A DNA stretch of 64,000 nt from assembly GCA_028753945.1 (NCBI GenBank), contig JAPNXP010000002.1, forward strand, positions 13,082,001 through 13,146,000. Reading direction: 5' to 3'. Of this stretch, positions 23,213 through 32,762 are shown piece after piece. The position numbers and the translations under genes are program-made. The stretch is from Hexactinellida sp. DTS-2022. Taxonomy: Eukaryota; Porifera; Hexactinellida. Every line of letters begins with the position of its first letter. Position 1 is the stretch's first letter. Under the pieces are notes generated by a model. That model saw only the letters and a list, made by a program, of their open reading frames with translations. It did not search any database and had not been told where the DNA came from.

Positions 23213-24371
23213 ATTCACAGACCACCGCGCAACTACCATCAAAAAGATACATCCATAAGACATATTGAGTTTGCCACCAAATTCAAGTAATGAGAGTAGA
23301 GTATACATCCATTTTATTCGTAATATGAAAGTATTGTACTAAATGCAGCACCTCCCTTCCCCTTGGTATAATTATCCTTATAGTGCTAGTTGTTATTGTT
23401 ATTTGCTTGTTATATTTTTCATTTGCTGTTGTATTTGCTCGATATTTGATAATTGTTATGGCAATAAAAATTAATTGAACAGCTGATCTTTAACATTCTC
23501 TACACACAAAATTGCTGATAGCTGCAATTCTTAATTACGTCAAAGTTATTTCTGTTTATTAATAATTACGTATAAGTACAAAATAATCTAGTGTGAAATT
23601 TCTAATTTTCGAAGAAATTCTAATTGTCTAACTAGTAACTACTATATGTATGACATTTATAAGTTTCAGTAATATAATAGTTATTCAAGTAATCGAAATA
23701 CTTTTTTATCTAACTTAAAGAAAATTATTCCTGGAAATATATGTATGGGAAATAGAGCATCCTGAAAAAAGGATCCCGATCTCAATCCTGGTTGTCCTTA
23801 TGATCTACGATCCGTCACTTTCATTTGATAATTAAATTAGGCACATATTGCCAGTTTATTGTAAGTTTGTTCTTATATTTGAGCGAGATAGACTCGTCTT
23901 ATGATCTAATAAAAGTCAAAAATATATGATTGTAATTCACAGATATAATTGTTTTTTAAATTGTCCAGGGGCTTTGCCCTGGAAGCCAGAAACAACAGAG
24001 GCTACTGCTAGTACGGAGTTGTAGAGTATTATTAGTGACTTGTGTGTATTAGACTAACTGCTGCTACATCTTAATAATGACATCATATATGATCATACTT
24101 TCCAAATTTATCGGGGCGCCCCCCCCCTGTATGAAATCCTGTCCTGTGTGAATAATCAGAAAAGGATCGGTATTGTTTGCTAGAAAATCTTCGATCCATC
24201 CCGATCACGATCCTCTAAAAAGATCGCGATCCCGATCGAAAGATCCTAATGCCCTAACTGGATCTAACTTAGTCTGAGCTCAGTTATTATTAATTAATTA
24301 TGAGGTATACTAGTATAAACTAGAATAATAATCAATCCCGTTCACTTGCTCATTAAAATAATTCAAGGAAA
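23213..24371. other. Intergenic, PKNOX to BTRC
   Basis: AT-rich spacer with the PKNOX 3' UTR. Around 23760-24250 are GATCCCGATC- and GATCGGGATC-rich blocks in both orientations, plus CCAGGGGCTTTGCCCTGG at about 23967-23984 and a C-run near 24120. These look like parts of a decayed inverted-repeat element. Related GGATCGTGATCGCAATCC sequence occurs near 33372. No gene is seen. Confidence 0.5.
23463..23468 (+). terminator. Poly(A) signal of PKNOX
   Basis: AATAAA about 250 bases after the PKNOX stop codon, the first canonical signal downstream. Cleavage presumably follows within about 30 bases. Confidence 0.55.
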
Positions 24372-27300
24372 ATGAGTGATGAAGAAATAGATGATAGAAT
24401 AGATGGCCTCCAACTGATAGAAGATCCTTACCCGAATTCTCCACGGAGATCTACTTATAATAATCCTGGAACCAATCATCTAACTTCAAATGAACCCCTC
24501 TCGCATAGCATCATTCACAGGGAACCTCAACCTATGATCATTTCACCGATTCCGCGGAATTCTGCACTAAACACTGAAGACAAACAATTATGTATTAAAA
24601 AATTTGAATCATGGAATGAGTACGAACAAATCGAGTTTGTGCAAGCTTTGATATCTCGTATGGCATTTCATCAGCAAGAGAAAGTAAACAGCTTTTTAGA
24701 ACCGATCCTACAACGAGACTTCATTTCAGAGTTGGCTAACCGAGGGCTGGACAACATTGCTTGCTATATTCTCAGTTCTCTGGTTAGTTACTATTCTATT
24801 ATAATTCTATACAAATATTCACATTTGTATTCATTTTAAAACAGTCCATATTGCAATACTTATTTTATTCAATAAGGTAACTAAACCAACTAATCCTATT
24901 TGTTATTTCTGATAATAGCATTGATTTATCAATATGTATGGACACAACATTGCCCAATTACGTCCCATTTGTGGATGGATTTTCACTACTAGGGCACATT
25001 CGAAGCAATTATACCGAACACATAACTGTGGTGAATTGAGGACTAAACATATTGGCCAGAAAGTGAAGATAGCAGGATGGTTGCAGAAGCCAAGAGAAGT
25101 ATCGAATCGCGAAAATATACCCTTGTTCGTTCCTGTCCAGGATATGTATGGAGTAACACAAGCTATCGCCAAAGAACCCGATATAAGGAAATGTATCTTA
25201 CAAATTCCTTTGGAATCAGTCATTTCAATCGAAGGTACTGTCATCGAGAGAGAAAGTCCAAACAAGAATATCCCAACTGGAGAGATAGAAATCGATGCTG
25301 AGATAGTGAACGTGTTGAACTCAAGTGAAAATCTTCCATACTCTACACTGGGACAAACTAGCTGCACTAAATCCAGATTAGCTAACCAATCACGCCATTT
25401 ATATCTAAGGAGGAAAGAAAATCTCGAAGTTCTGGTTAATCGAAGCAAATTTATACATTTCGTGTCGCATTTTCTCCATACGAAACATGATTTCGTTGAA
25501 ATTGAAACGCCCATCCTGTCAAAAAAATCCCCAGAAGGCGCAAAGGAATTTATAGTACCTTCCTCTAATCTAAAGAAACAGTTTTATGTTCTCTCACAGA
25601 GTCCTCAGCAATTTAAACAACTCCTCATGGTCTCTTCTATCGATAAATATTTTCAGATTGCTAAATGCTTTCGGGATGAGATACACACTTCACAAAGACA
25701 AATCGAGTTTTCACAACTAGACTTGGAAATGGCTTTTGTTACACAAAATGACGTAATGAATCTGATCGAAGAATTAATTTGTAGAGCAATTGAGTCTATT
25801 TTTCCAAACGTTAACCTATTCGAAAAACCTTTCCCTAGATTGACTTATGGAGCTGCGATGAAGATCTACAATACTGATAAGCCAGATCTCAGAACTATTG
25901 ATACTATGGATAAGCTTGCTTTTGCCTGGATACAAGATTTCCCACTCTTTAAAGAAATTTCAAAGGGCAAAATAAAATCTGTACACCACCCTTTCACAAC
26001 GCATCATGAAGATGACGGCGACCTTATTTACTCCAAACCGTTACAGACACGTGGACAAAGTTTTGACTTAGTTTTGAATGGGGTTGAGATAGGAGGAGGC
26101 TCGATTCGTATACACCAGCCGTCCCTTCAAAAGTACGTCATAGAGAATGTATTGAAACAAGACTCTACTAATCTTCAGCATCTCATTACTGCCCTGGGCC
26201 ATGGATGTCCGCCTCATGGCGGATTCGCTTTGGGCTTAGATAGAATACTTATGATCCTAATGGAGAAATCTAATGCAAATGATGTAATAGCTTTTCCTAA
26301 GTCGTATGCTGGTAGAGATAACACAATCGGGTCTCCAAGGGAATTAACTGATTTGGAGTTGTCAGAATATGGGTTGCGTTTCAATTAGTATCATTAATCT
26401 TATAAATAAATCAATAGTAATTCTCGAGCAATAAAATTTCTTATTTCTACTAATATTTGTCACTGTTTCTATTTTATCTAACTAAGCTAGCAACTCAAGG
26501 AATATTTAGCAAGGTGTAAAAATATTTCACTTGATCTTCAATTTAAATATTAATTAATGTGAATAATTTTATATTTAGGATGAACGTTCGCTGTGCAGAG
26601 CAGAATTAGTATGTCGTACGTGGTATGACGTAATAATGAAGGCCAAGTTATGGCGCAAGCTAATAATGCACAACATAAAAACGCAGCCGCTATGGAGAGG
26701 ACTAGCCGAGCGAAGGAAGTGGGGCCAATTCCTAATAGGACACAGTTCGGGCGATATAATAACAATTGGAGGAACCCCTCAGTTGTCCGGAAGATACTAC
26801 AGATTATTGTATCCCTGTATAATCCAGGTCTGATTTTTTTGTACTTATTGTATAATTGCTTATTTTAGCCAAGCTAATTACTCTTCATATTTTAGGATAT
26901 CAGTGTTTTAGAGAAAAACTGGCAAATGGGAACACCACGGATGAATGTAATTCAATGCAACAGTTCGAACAGCAAAGGAGTTTATTGTTTACAGTATGAC
27001 GATAGAAAGATTGTTTCAGGCTTGAGAGACAATACTATAAAAATATGGGAGCGAGATACCCTGAACTGCGTACAGGTAAATATCATTATATTCCTTAGAA
27101 TTATGAAATAATAATCATGTTCAAAAAACAAATCAACTATCGTATTTCCTCGAATAGTATTAATTTATTGGGGGAGGCAATTATTAATTTATTTGATGAA
27201 CTACTATTTGATATTTCAGGAAATACCTTGGATACCATTAATTATAATTATTATCCCTTAAGCATAACATCGAGTATTAATTTGTTTCTTATCCACGGTA

Positions 27301-28269
27301 TCAAACTAGCATTTATGTAATTATTTATTGCCATGGTAACTTAAGAGATTTAAACTTCTCAGAATTCTGATAAGTTATTATCAGAAATGAATCATTAAAA
27401 GATAATATTTATAGATTCTAAAAGGACATACTGGTAGCGTGCTCTGTCTACAATATGATGAGAACGTTATTATCAGTGGAAGTTCGGACTCAACTATACG
27501 GGTTTGGGATGTCCACACTGGAGCCATGATTAAAACCTTAATTCATCACTGCGAAGCGGTTCTGCACCTGCGGTTTGATGGCGTCAATATGGTAACCTGT
27601 TCGAAGGATCGTACAATCGCAGTTTGGGTAGTGAACTCTTCTAGCGATATCGTATTACGACGTGTATTAGTGGGGCATCGCGCGGCAGTTAATGTGGTTG
27701 ATTTCGATGACAAGTTTATAGTTAGTGCTAGTGGTGACCGCACGATTAAAGTTTGGCGCACTTCTACTTGCGAATTTATCCGTACCCTACAAGGACACCG
27801 GCGGGGCATAGCTTGCCTACAGTACAGAGATAACCTAGTAGTGAGTGGGTCGAGTGATAATTCTATTCGGCTATGGGATATCCATACTGGACAGTGCTTG
27901 AGGATATTGGAAGGACATGAAGAGTTAGTCAGATGTATAAGGTTCGATGACAAGAGGATAGTTTCAGGTGCATACGATGGGAAAATTAAAGTTTGGGACT
28001 TAGAAGCAGCAATGAATCCGAGGGTACCCACGGCTACACTTTGCATTCGCACATTGGATGAGCACACAGGGCGCGTGTTTCGTTTGCAATTCGATTCATT
28101 TCAGATTATATCAAGCTCACACGATGATACAATTCTTATTTGGGACTTCTTAGACCAGCGTTCCCCTGACCATGAGCTGACGAGACAAGAAGAGCAAGAA
28201 ATATCCAACAACAACCAAATGTCAAGCTTCGACTACTATCAAGATTTTCTATACTCAGATAATACATGA
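24372..28269 (+). CDS. BTRC: Beta-TrCP/Slimb F-box WD40 protein, 4 exons
   Basis: The substrate receptor of SCF(beta-TrCP) ubiquitin ligases, which recognises doubly phosphorylated DSG degrons (beta-catenin, IkappaB and others in studied animals). Exons 24372-24782, 26579-26827, 26896-27075 and 27415-28269 are all in phase 0 and give 564 residues. The D-domain (dimerisation) covers about 76-118 ([19 protein letters not shown]). The F-box spans the exon 1/2 junction ([20 protein letters not shown], then [12 protein letters not shown]). Seven WD40 repeats follow from about 225, with near-identical blocks such as [30 protein letters not shown] and [14 protein letters not shown]. The start ATG at 24372 opens an acidic N-terminus. 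Intron 1 (1.8 kb) contains the complete DARS2-like gene in the same orientation. WD repeats are conserved strongly, so function is very likely intact. Confidence 0.96.
24934..26388 (+). CDS. DARS2: Mitochondrial aspartyl-tRNA synthetase lacking the GAD insertion
   Basis: A 484-residue bacterial-type class II aspartyl-tRNA synthetase. The N-terminus is basic and could be a mitochondrial presequence, followed by the OB-fold anticodon domain ([18 protein letters not shown]). The catalytic core has [10 protein letters not shown], motif 2 FRDE with [12 protein letters not shown], the GGGSIRIH block and motif 3 [13 protein letters not shown]. Bacterial and vertebrate mitochondrial enzymes have a GAD insertion domain between the DKPD(L/T)R sequence and the (V/I)xDFPLF sequence. 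Here [13 protein letters not shown] runs almost directly into [11 protein letters not shown], so roughly 100-plus residues are missing, which explains the short protein. It has no introns, lies wholly inside BTRC intron 1 in the same direction, and is followed by its own AATAAA. A GATAATAG acceptor-like site ends 15 bases before the ATG. Confidence 0.93.
   Translation: MYGHNIAQLRPICGWIFTTRAHSKQLYRTHNCGELRTKHIGQKVKIAGWLQKPREVSNRENIPLFVPVQDMYGVTQAIAKEPDIRKCILQIPLESVISIEGTVIERESPNKNIPTGEIEIDAEIVNVLNSSENLPYSTLGQTSCTKSRLANQSRHLYLRRKENLEVLVNRSKFIHFVSHFLHTKHDFVEIETPILSKKSPEGAKEFIVPSSNLKKQFYVLSQSPQQFKQLLMVSSIDKYFQIAKCFRDEIHTSQRQIEFSQLDLEMAFVTQNDVMNLIEELICRAIESIFPNVNLFEKPFPRLTYGAAMKIYNTDKPDLRTIDTMDKLAFAWIQDFPLFKEISKGKIKSVHHPFTTHHEDDGDLIYSKPLQTRGQSFDLVLNGVEIGGGSIRIHQPSLQKYVIENVLKQDSTNLQHLITALGHGCPPHGGFALGLDRILMILMEKSNANDVIAFPKSYAGRDNTIGSPRELTDLELSEYGLRFN
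26430..26435 (+). terminator. Poly(A) signal inside BTRC intron 1
   Basis: AATAAA 42 bases after the DARS2 stop codon and upstream of BTRC exon 2. It probably ends the nested DARS2 transcript; if used in BTRC pre-mRNA it would truncate that message. Confidence 0.5.
27076..27414. other. BTRC intron 3
   Basis: A 339-bp AT-rich intron between WD40 exons with short TTATTAAT repeats. A GGATACCATTAATT / CCACGGTATCAAAC near-inverted pair (27231-27307) is visible but no mobile-element ends are clear. Confidence 0.5.
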
Positions 28270-29187
28270 ATAAACATAACCCACTTGTCTGTATATATTC
28301 ATAAACTCGAAACACAAACGAGTTTCAACTCAGAAATCAGTAGTTAGAGACAGTCCTGTTTCATTTTGAACAATTAATGATCTAGTTGTATTTGGGCCTA
28401 GTACCAAACAAACTAAGATTTGATTTGTTAATTGACAAGAGTGTAGTAAACAGGTAGCCTTAATGTTATGCATGTTTTTGATATCAAAAGTGTGTATATT
28501 TTCTCATTCAGTAACTTCTAATACGTATAACCTGATTGGTTCACAATGGTAATAAATTAATGTATTTTAATGGTAAATGCATTCAATTCAATTAACCAGT
28601 ATCTGGGTTCTCAGAACAATTTATCTTTGAATTTAAAAGAATGGATTTAAATAAAATTTTCAGAAACTAATTTCGCGATAATTATTAGTTTAATTGGAAT
28701 GAGGCAGGCATTGAGTAAAGCAATATTGAGTGAATTGTTTATCGGAACAAACTTAAAAGTGTACAATTATAATAACCTGACTTTGTTTTACTTTTAATAT
28801 TCTATTTCCCCTCACTTCGCTGTTGTTAGTTTTTTTAAGATCTTATACCCATTGCAGAATTAATTTGATCACGAGATTAGTCTTGATTATTGACTATTTT
28901 AGCAATAATATAATATAATATAGTACTTTGTTACATCCATATTGGAAAATGGAATGATTTTTGAATTAATAAATTGCGATAGAATAGATATATCTATTTC
29001 GGGGATAATCAGTATCTATTATTTGCCCAGGGAAATGAATATTTTCACTGCCGGAGTTACTAATTATAGCAACACTTTGTTTGTTTTAGTTTCTTATTGT
29101 GTACCCTACATATTTATGATATAACTTCCCCAATTAAATTTATTTTGTTTATTATACTAAAACTGAAAACAAAATCATTATTTGTAC

Positions 29188-29484
29188 CAGTGCTCGACAA
29201 AATCAAATTTTGGTGGTGGCTAATATAGCCACCACCTGACTTTTTGTGGTGGCTAAAGAATAAACAACAGCCGGTATAACAAACCACTGATGACTTAACA
29301 AAGTTCCTATGCAGTAAAACAACACTAATGATAATAACAAATGATGCAACGAAAAAAATCTACACAAAGTCAAATAATTCACAATTTATGCTAGATTAGT
29401 TAAGACACCAAAGGCAAAATTTGGTGGCTTAAATACGATTTTTGGTGGCTAATGCCACCAAACTACCTAATCCGTCGAGCACTG
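29188..29484. mobile_element. hAT MITE with perfect 8-bp target duplication
   Basis: Terminal inverted repeats CAGTGCTCGAC (29188-29198) and GTCGAGCACTG (29474-29484) are perfect complements. The 8-base direct repeat ATTTGTAC flanks it at 29180-29187 and 29485-29492 without mismatch. Eight-base duplications and CAGTG ends are hallmarks of hAT elements. The interior has GGTGGTGGCTAA / TTAGCCACCACC sub-repeats and no coding capacity. The perfect flanks suggest a fairly recent insertion. Confidence 0.9.
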
Positions 29485-29736
29485 ATTTGTACTATACCAG
29501 TGCATAAGATGATTTATCGAGATTTGCAGATAAACTCCAATATTGTTAACAAAAGGAAAACGCTAGATTAAGATACACCAATAACTCACGAATTCCAAAT
29601 TGTATTCTGAAACCACCAAGTCTGTATCTCTTTGTTTTCTGTCATTCCAACTTGCAATTTAGTTTCAGATCCCCCGCATCAGTTTTTGGAGACGCTACAT
29701 GCGCCTGTTATAGTGGGTGGGACTATGGGAATTGCT

Positions 29737-29753
29737 GGGGGGGGGGGGGGGGG
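29737..29753 (+). repeat. Run of 17 guanines
   Basis: An uninterrupted G17 tract in otherwise AT-rich DNA. It can form G-quadruplex structures and its length is likely unstable or miscalled. Confidence 0.8.
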
Positions 29754-30174
29754 CTGAGTTTTATATATCATGGAAACCCTAGTTATATTCTACGTAGTTT
29801 AATTGGAGATTAAGAATTCTGAGGGGGTACAAAATTCTCCAGGGGGAACTAACAGAATGTGCTGGCTTGTTTACTGAATGCGTCAACAAGGTGTGAGTCG
29901 TGTGACTACATATATTATAAGGTTATTACAGTGATTAATAATTTTTCATAGCCCACAACCACAAGGGCTGCAGGTCAAATGTTGTATACTAAAGTGAGTG
30001 TTTAAATGGCCGATTCTGAGCCAAAACTAAGTTCTAACTTAGTTTGGTCAGTTTTAACTACTACTAAATACTACTGAACTGCAAACTAGGTGATACATCC
30101 TCTCTTATACTCATCCTTGGGGGAGTGATACTAGTGGTATATACTAGTGAATATTATATATCTATATTATTAAA

Positions 30175-30839
30175 TCTCGATTGTTGTTTGTGTGTTTGTG
30201 TGTTTGTGTGTGTGTGTGTGTGTTTGTCCGGATTATATTAAAGTGATGGGGAAATAGAAACCGCAATTAATATTGGGATATAAACTAACTTTCAAATGTT
30301 AGAATTGGTAAACAAATGTTAGAATAGGTAAACAAGTATGCTGAACACGAATTTCGCGTTTATAAATTTCTCATATTAATATTTGTTGTTGTTGTTTACA
30401 CAAAATTGGTAACAAATTAATGAAAATTCAAAATCAACCTAGAAGTTAGCTTCCAACGGGTATTATAGGTAAACAAGTATGCTGAAGACGAATTTCGCGT
30501 TTATAAATTTCTCATATCAATATTTGTTGTTGTTGTTTACACAAAATAGGTAAAGAAATTAATGAAAATTCAAAATCAACCTAGAAGTTAGCTTCCAACG
30601 TCTATTATAAGTAAACAAGTGTACTGAACACGATTTTCGCGTGTAAAAATTTATCATATGAATATTTGTTGTTGTTGTAAACACAAAATAGGTAAAAAAT
30701 TCATGAAAATTCAAAATCATAACGTCCCTTTCTACAATTTCCATGGTAGAAAGTGTGAGGAGTAAGGCCGCATAGCGGCCGTTAACTTGAGGTGCGTAGC
30801 ACCGATCTGTCGCAAAGCGACCGAGACCGAAGGGCTCGT
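30175..30839 (+). repeat. Dispersed repeat family R1, copy C with tandem units
   Basis: It opens with TCTCGATTGTTG and a long GT tract, then TCCGGATTATATT. An approximately 141-bp unit follows three times (starts near 30327, 30468 and 30610), each with GTAAACAAGT, a GAACACGA block, TTTCGCG and TTGTTGTTGTTTACAC. The copy ends with AGGTGCGTAGCACCGATC, the GTCGCAAAGCGAC hairpin and CCGAAGGGCTCGT. Copies A, B and D share these parts with different unit numbers, so unit number varies between copies. Confidence 0.75.
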
Positions 30840-30865
30840 ATATATATATATCATATGACATAATG

Positions 30866-31153
30866 CAACGAGGCGGATTCCTGGGGGGGCAATTGCCCCG
30901 CCCCCCAGTTTTTCAACATTAGAATAACTGAAATTAATTAGTAAACAAGAAAGATTTATAATTATATTGGCTAATGGTGACAAATAAACGTACAATAAAG
31001 AATCAGAAAATATCGAATTGCTGAGATATACCCAACAAATTGTAGTTTTAGTATGTGTACTGTGTAGTATTCTATAATGGAATAAAAAAGTGGCTCTGAT
31101 AAGTTCAATTTTGCCCCCCCCCAGAATGTTTTAAAGAATCCGCCGCGCCACTG
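30866..31153. mobile_element. hAT-like non-autonomous element
   Basis: The left end CAACGAGGCGGATTCCTGGG and the right end, read in reverse as CAGTGGCGCGGCGGATTC, share a GGCGGATTC core followed by a G-run (CTGGGGGGG). Flanking 8-base repeats ACATAATG (30858-30865) and ATATAATG (31154-31161) match at seven positions. The interior has no transposase. Confidence 0.65.
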
Positions 31154-31277
31154 ATATAATGGGATTACTATGTATCCGGTTGATTTAAACCCTCGTTTAA
31201 AATAAAATTTCCTGTTTATTCGAATACAAACTGCCACATATGTAGTTTACCTTCGCAGTTGTTATTGCAGGTTGAAA

Positions 31278-31460
31278 GAGCATCCTTATATGTAGACCGT
31301 CTAGAAATAGACGGTCTATAAAAGCCCATACAAATAAGCCAAAAATTTGTAGACCGTCTATAAATTCTGTAGACCACTTGCCCTGCTTTTTATGGGTAAT
31401 ACTAATGCATAGGGAATAAAACCTGGTCTATTTCTAGACGGTTTACATATAAGATATCTC
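31278..31460. mobile_element. MITE with 10-bp direct repeat
   Basis: Inverted ends contain CTTATATGTAGACCGTCTAG on the left and its near complement CTAGACGGTTTACATATAAG on the right; the outermost bases are GAGCATC and GATATCTC. The direct repeat CAGGTTGAAA flanks it at 31268-31277 and 31461-31470. A 9-11 bp duplication with GAG ends fits Mutator-like elements better than hAT or mariner. Compare the element at 44536. Confidence 0.7.
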
Positions 31461-32090
31461 CAGGTTGAAACTACAGTAGCTTGGTTATTATATTGAATAC
31501 ATTTCTGTAAGAATTAATTGTACTCATTATTTTCAAAAAACATCGAAACGAAACTATTCTTATTAAAAAGTAGTATTAATCACTAATACAAATGAGTTAA
31601 AATCTCACGCGAGTTAAAATCTCACGAAACAACTTAAAATTAGCTGCCATATAAATGTAATTGAAGTTAGTTATCTTTAACTTTTGTAACGCTGGTCCCA
31701 TGAATACCTCTGCCAAGTTCGTAATTACTTTCTGTATTACATCACTGCAAGGTCTAGCAATCATTTATGTTACTATTTTTAGCATTTTATTTCCTTATTC
31801 ATTTAATGTTTTTACACTTCGCTCATGATTAGTTTCAATTAGCTAGTATGAGGTCAATGCAATACGTAATTGTTTTTTTGAATTCTCTGTTTATAGTAAT
31901 TTGTATTGCGTTCCATGTATGCATTGTTCTAATATGCATTCTTAGCCTTCTTAATCTTTGGAGCATTGAAGGTATTCTATTCATATCATCTCTGTATATA
32001 TAGACTAATATAATCCTTTTGCATGATAGATTTTCATTTCTTGCAATTTATAATTTGCGTTTTTTAGAAAAGCTAAAAGCTTTTTCTGTG

Positions 32091-32762
32091 ATGTATAGTC
32101 ACCACCATAACAACATCCATGCATCTGCCGCGGTAACAGCTCTCTCAAGATTGAAGCAGGATTATTTACGTCTGAAGAGAGATCCTGTCCCTTTCATTTC
32201 AGCCGAGCCGTTACCGAGTCAGATGCTGGAGTGGCATTTTGTAGTAGAAGGGCCACAAGATTCTCCATACAGAGGTGGGTTCTACCATGGCAAGCTTATA
32301 TTCCCTAAGGAGTACCCATTCAAACCCCCAGCCATATACATGCAGACACCAAACGGACGATTTGAAACAAATCAAAAAATTTGTTTATCTATTTCTGATT
32401 ACCATCCCGAGCTATGGAACCCCTCTTGGTGTGTTTCCACCATATTGACTGGGCTACTCAGTTTCATGCTGGAGAATGCTACGACAGTTGGATCATTGGA
32501 AACCTCGCTTTATCAGAAACGAAGATTAGCTCGCGACAGTCTCACCTATAATCTGCAAAATCGATTGTTCATTGAACTTTTCCCTGAAATTGTTACTCGA
32601 ATAAAGACTAAGTTAGAAACTGAGACTGGTACAACACATTCTGTTATCGAGCCTCTGATTTCTTCACCATCAATGAACGTGGGCAAATTTATATACACGC
32701 ACCTATGCTTACTGGTTGGTGGCGCGGTTATTATATATACACTGCGCTTACTAACTGAGTAA
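32091..32762 (+). CDS. UBE2J2: Tail-anchored ubiquitin-conjugating enzyme E2 J2 (Ubc6 type)
   Basis: A 223-residue E2 of the ER-associated degradation pathway. The UBC fold covers about 14-165: LKQDYLRLKRDPVPFISAEP, WHFVVEGP, YHGKLIFPKEYPFKPPAIYM, TPNGRF. The catalytic Cys is at about residue 98 in KICLSISDYHPELWNPSW; this C-L-S-(I/V)-(S/T) context without the usual HPN motif is typical of Ubc6/UBE2J enzymes. A single hydrophobic segment at about 203-220 anchors it in the ER membrane. The linker between the UBC fold and the anchor is shorter than in human UBE2J2. The ATG at 32091 is the first in frame after TTTTTTAG, an acceptor-like site at 32067. It is intronless and lies between BTRC and CAND1. 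Confidence 0.93.
   Translation: MYSHHHNNIHASAAVTALSRLKQDYLRLKRDPVPFISAEPLPSQMLEWHFVVEGPQDSPYRGGFYHGKLIFPKEYPFKPPAIYMQTPNGRFETNQKICLSISDYHPELWNPSWCVSTILTGLLSFMLENATTVGSLETSLYQKRRLARDSLTYNLQNRLFIELFPEIVTRIKTKLETETGTTHSVIEPLISSPSMNVGKFIYTHLCLLVGGAVIIYTLRLLTE

Larger units (their letters stand above)
28270..32090. other. 3.8-kb transposon-rich intergenic region
   Basis: No gene is supported between BTRC and UBE2J2. From left to right it holds about 0.9 kb of plain AT-rich DNA, a hAT MITE (29188-29484), a run of 17 G (29737), an R1 repeat copy with three tandem units (30175-30839), a second hAT-like element (30866-31153) and a 183-bp foldback MITE (31278-31460). The long minus-strand open frames at 30.5-31.2 kb fall inside these repeats and are not taken as genes. 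Confidence 0.6.

Noticed and set aside
30559..31237. Three overlapping minus-strand open frames of 87-100 codons
   Set aside because: They fall inside the R1 repeat and a hAT-like element and show no protein family features.
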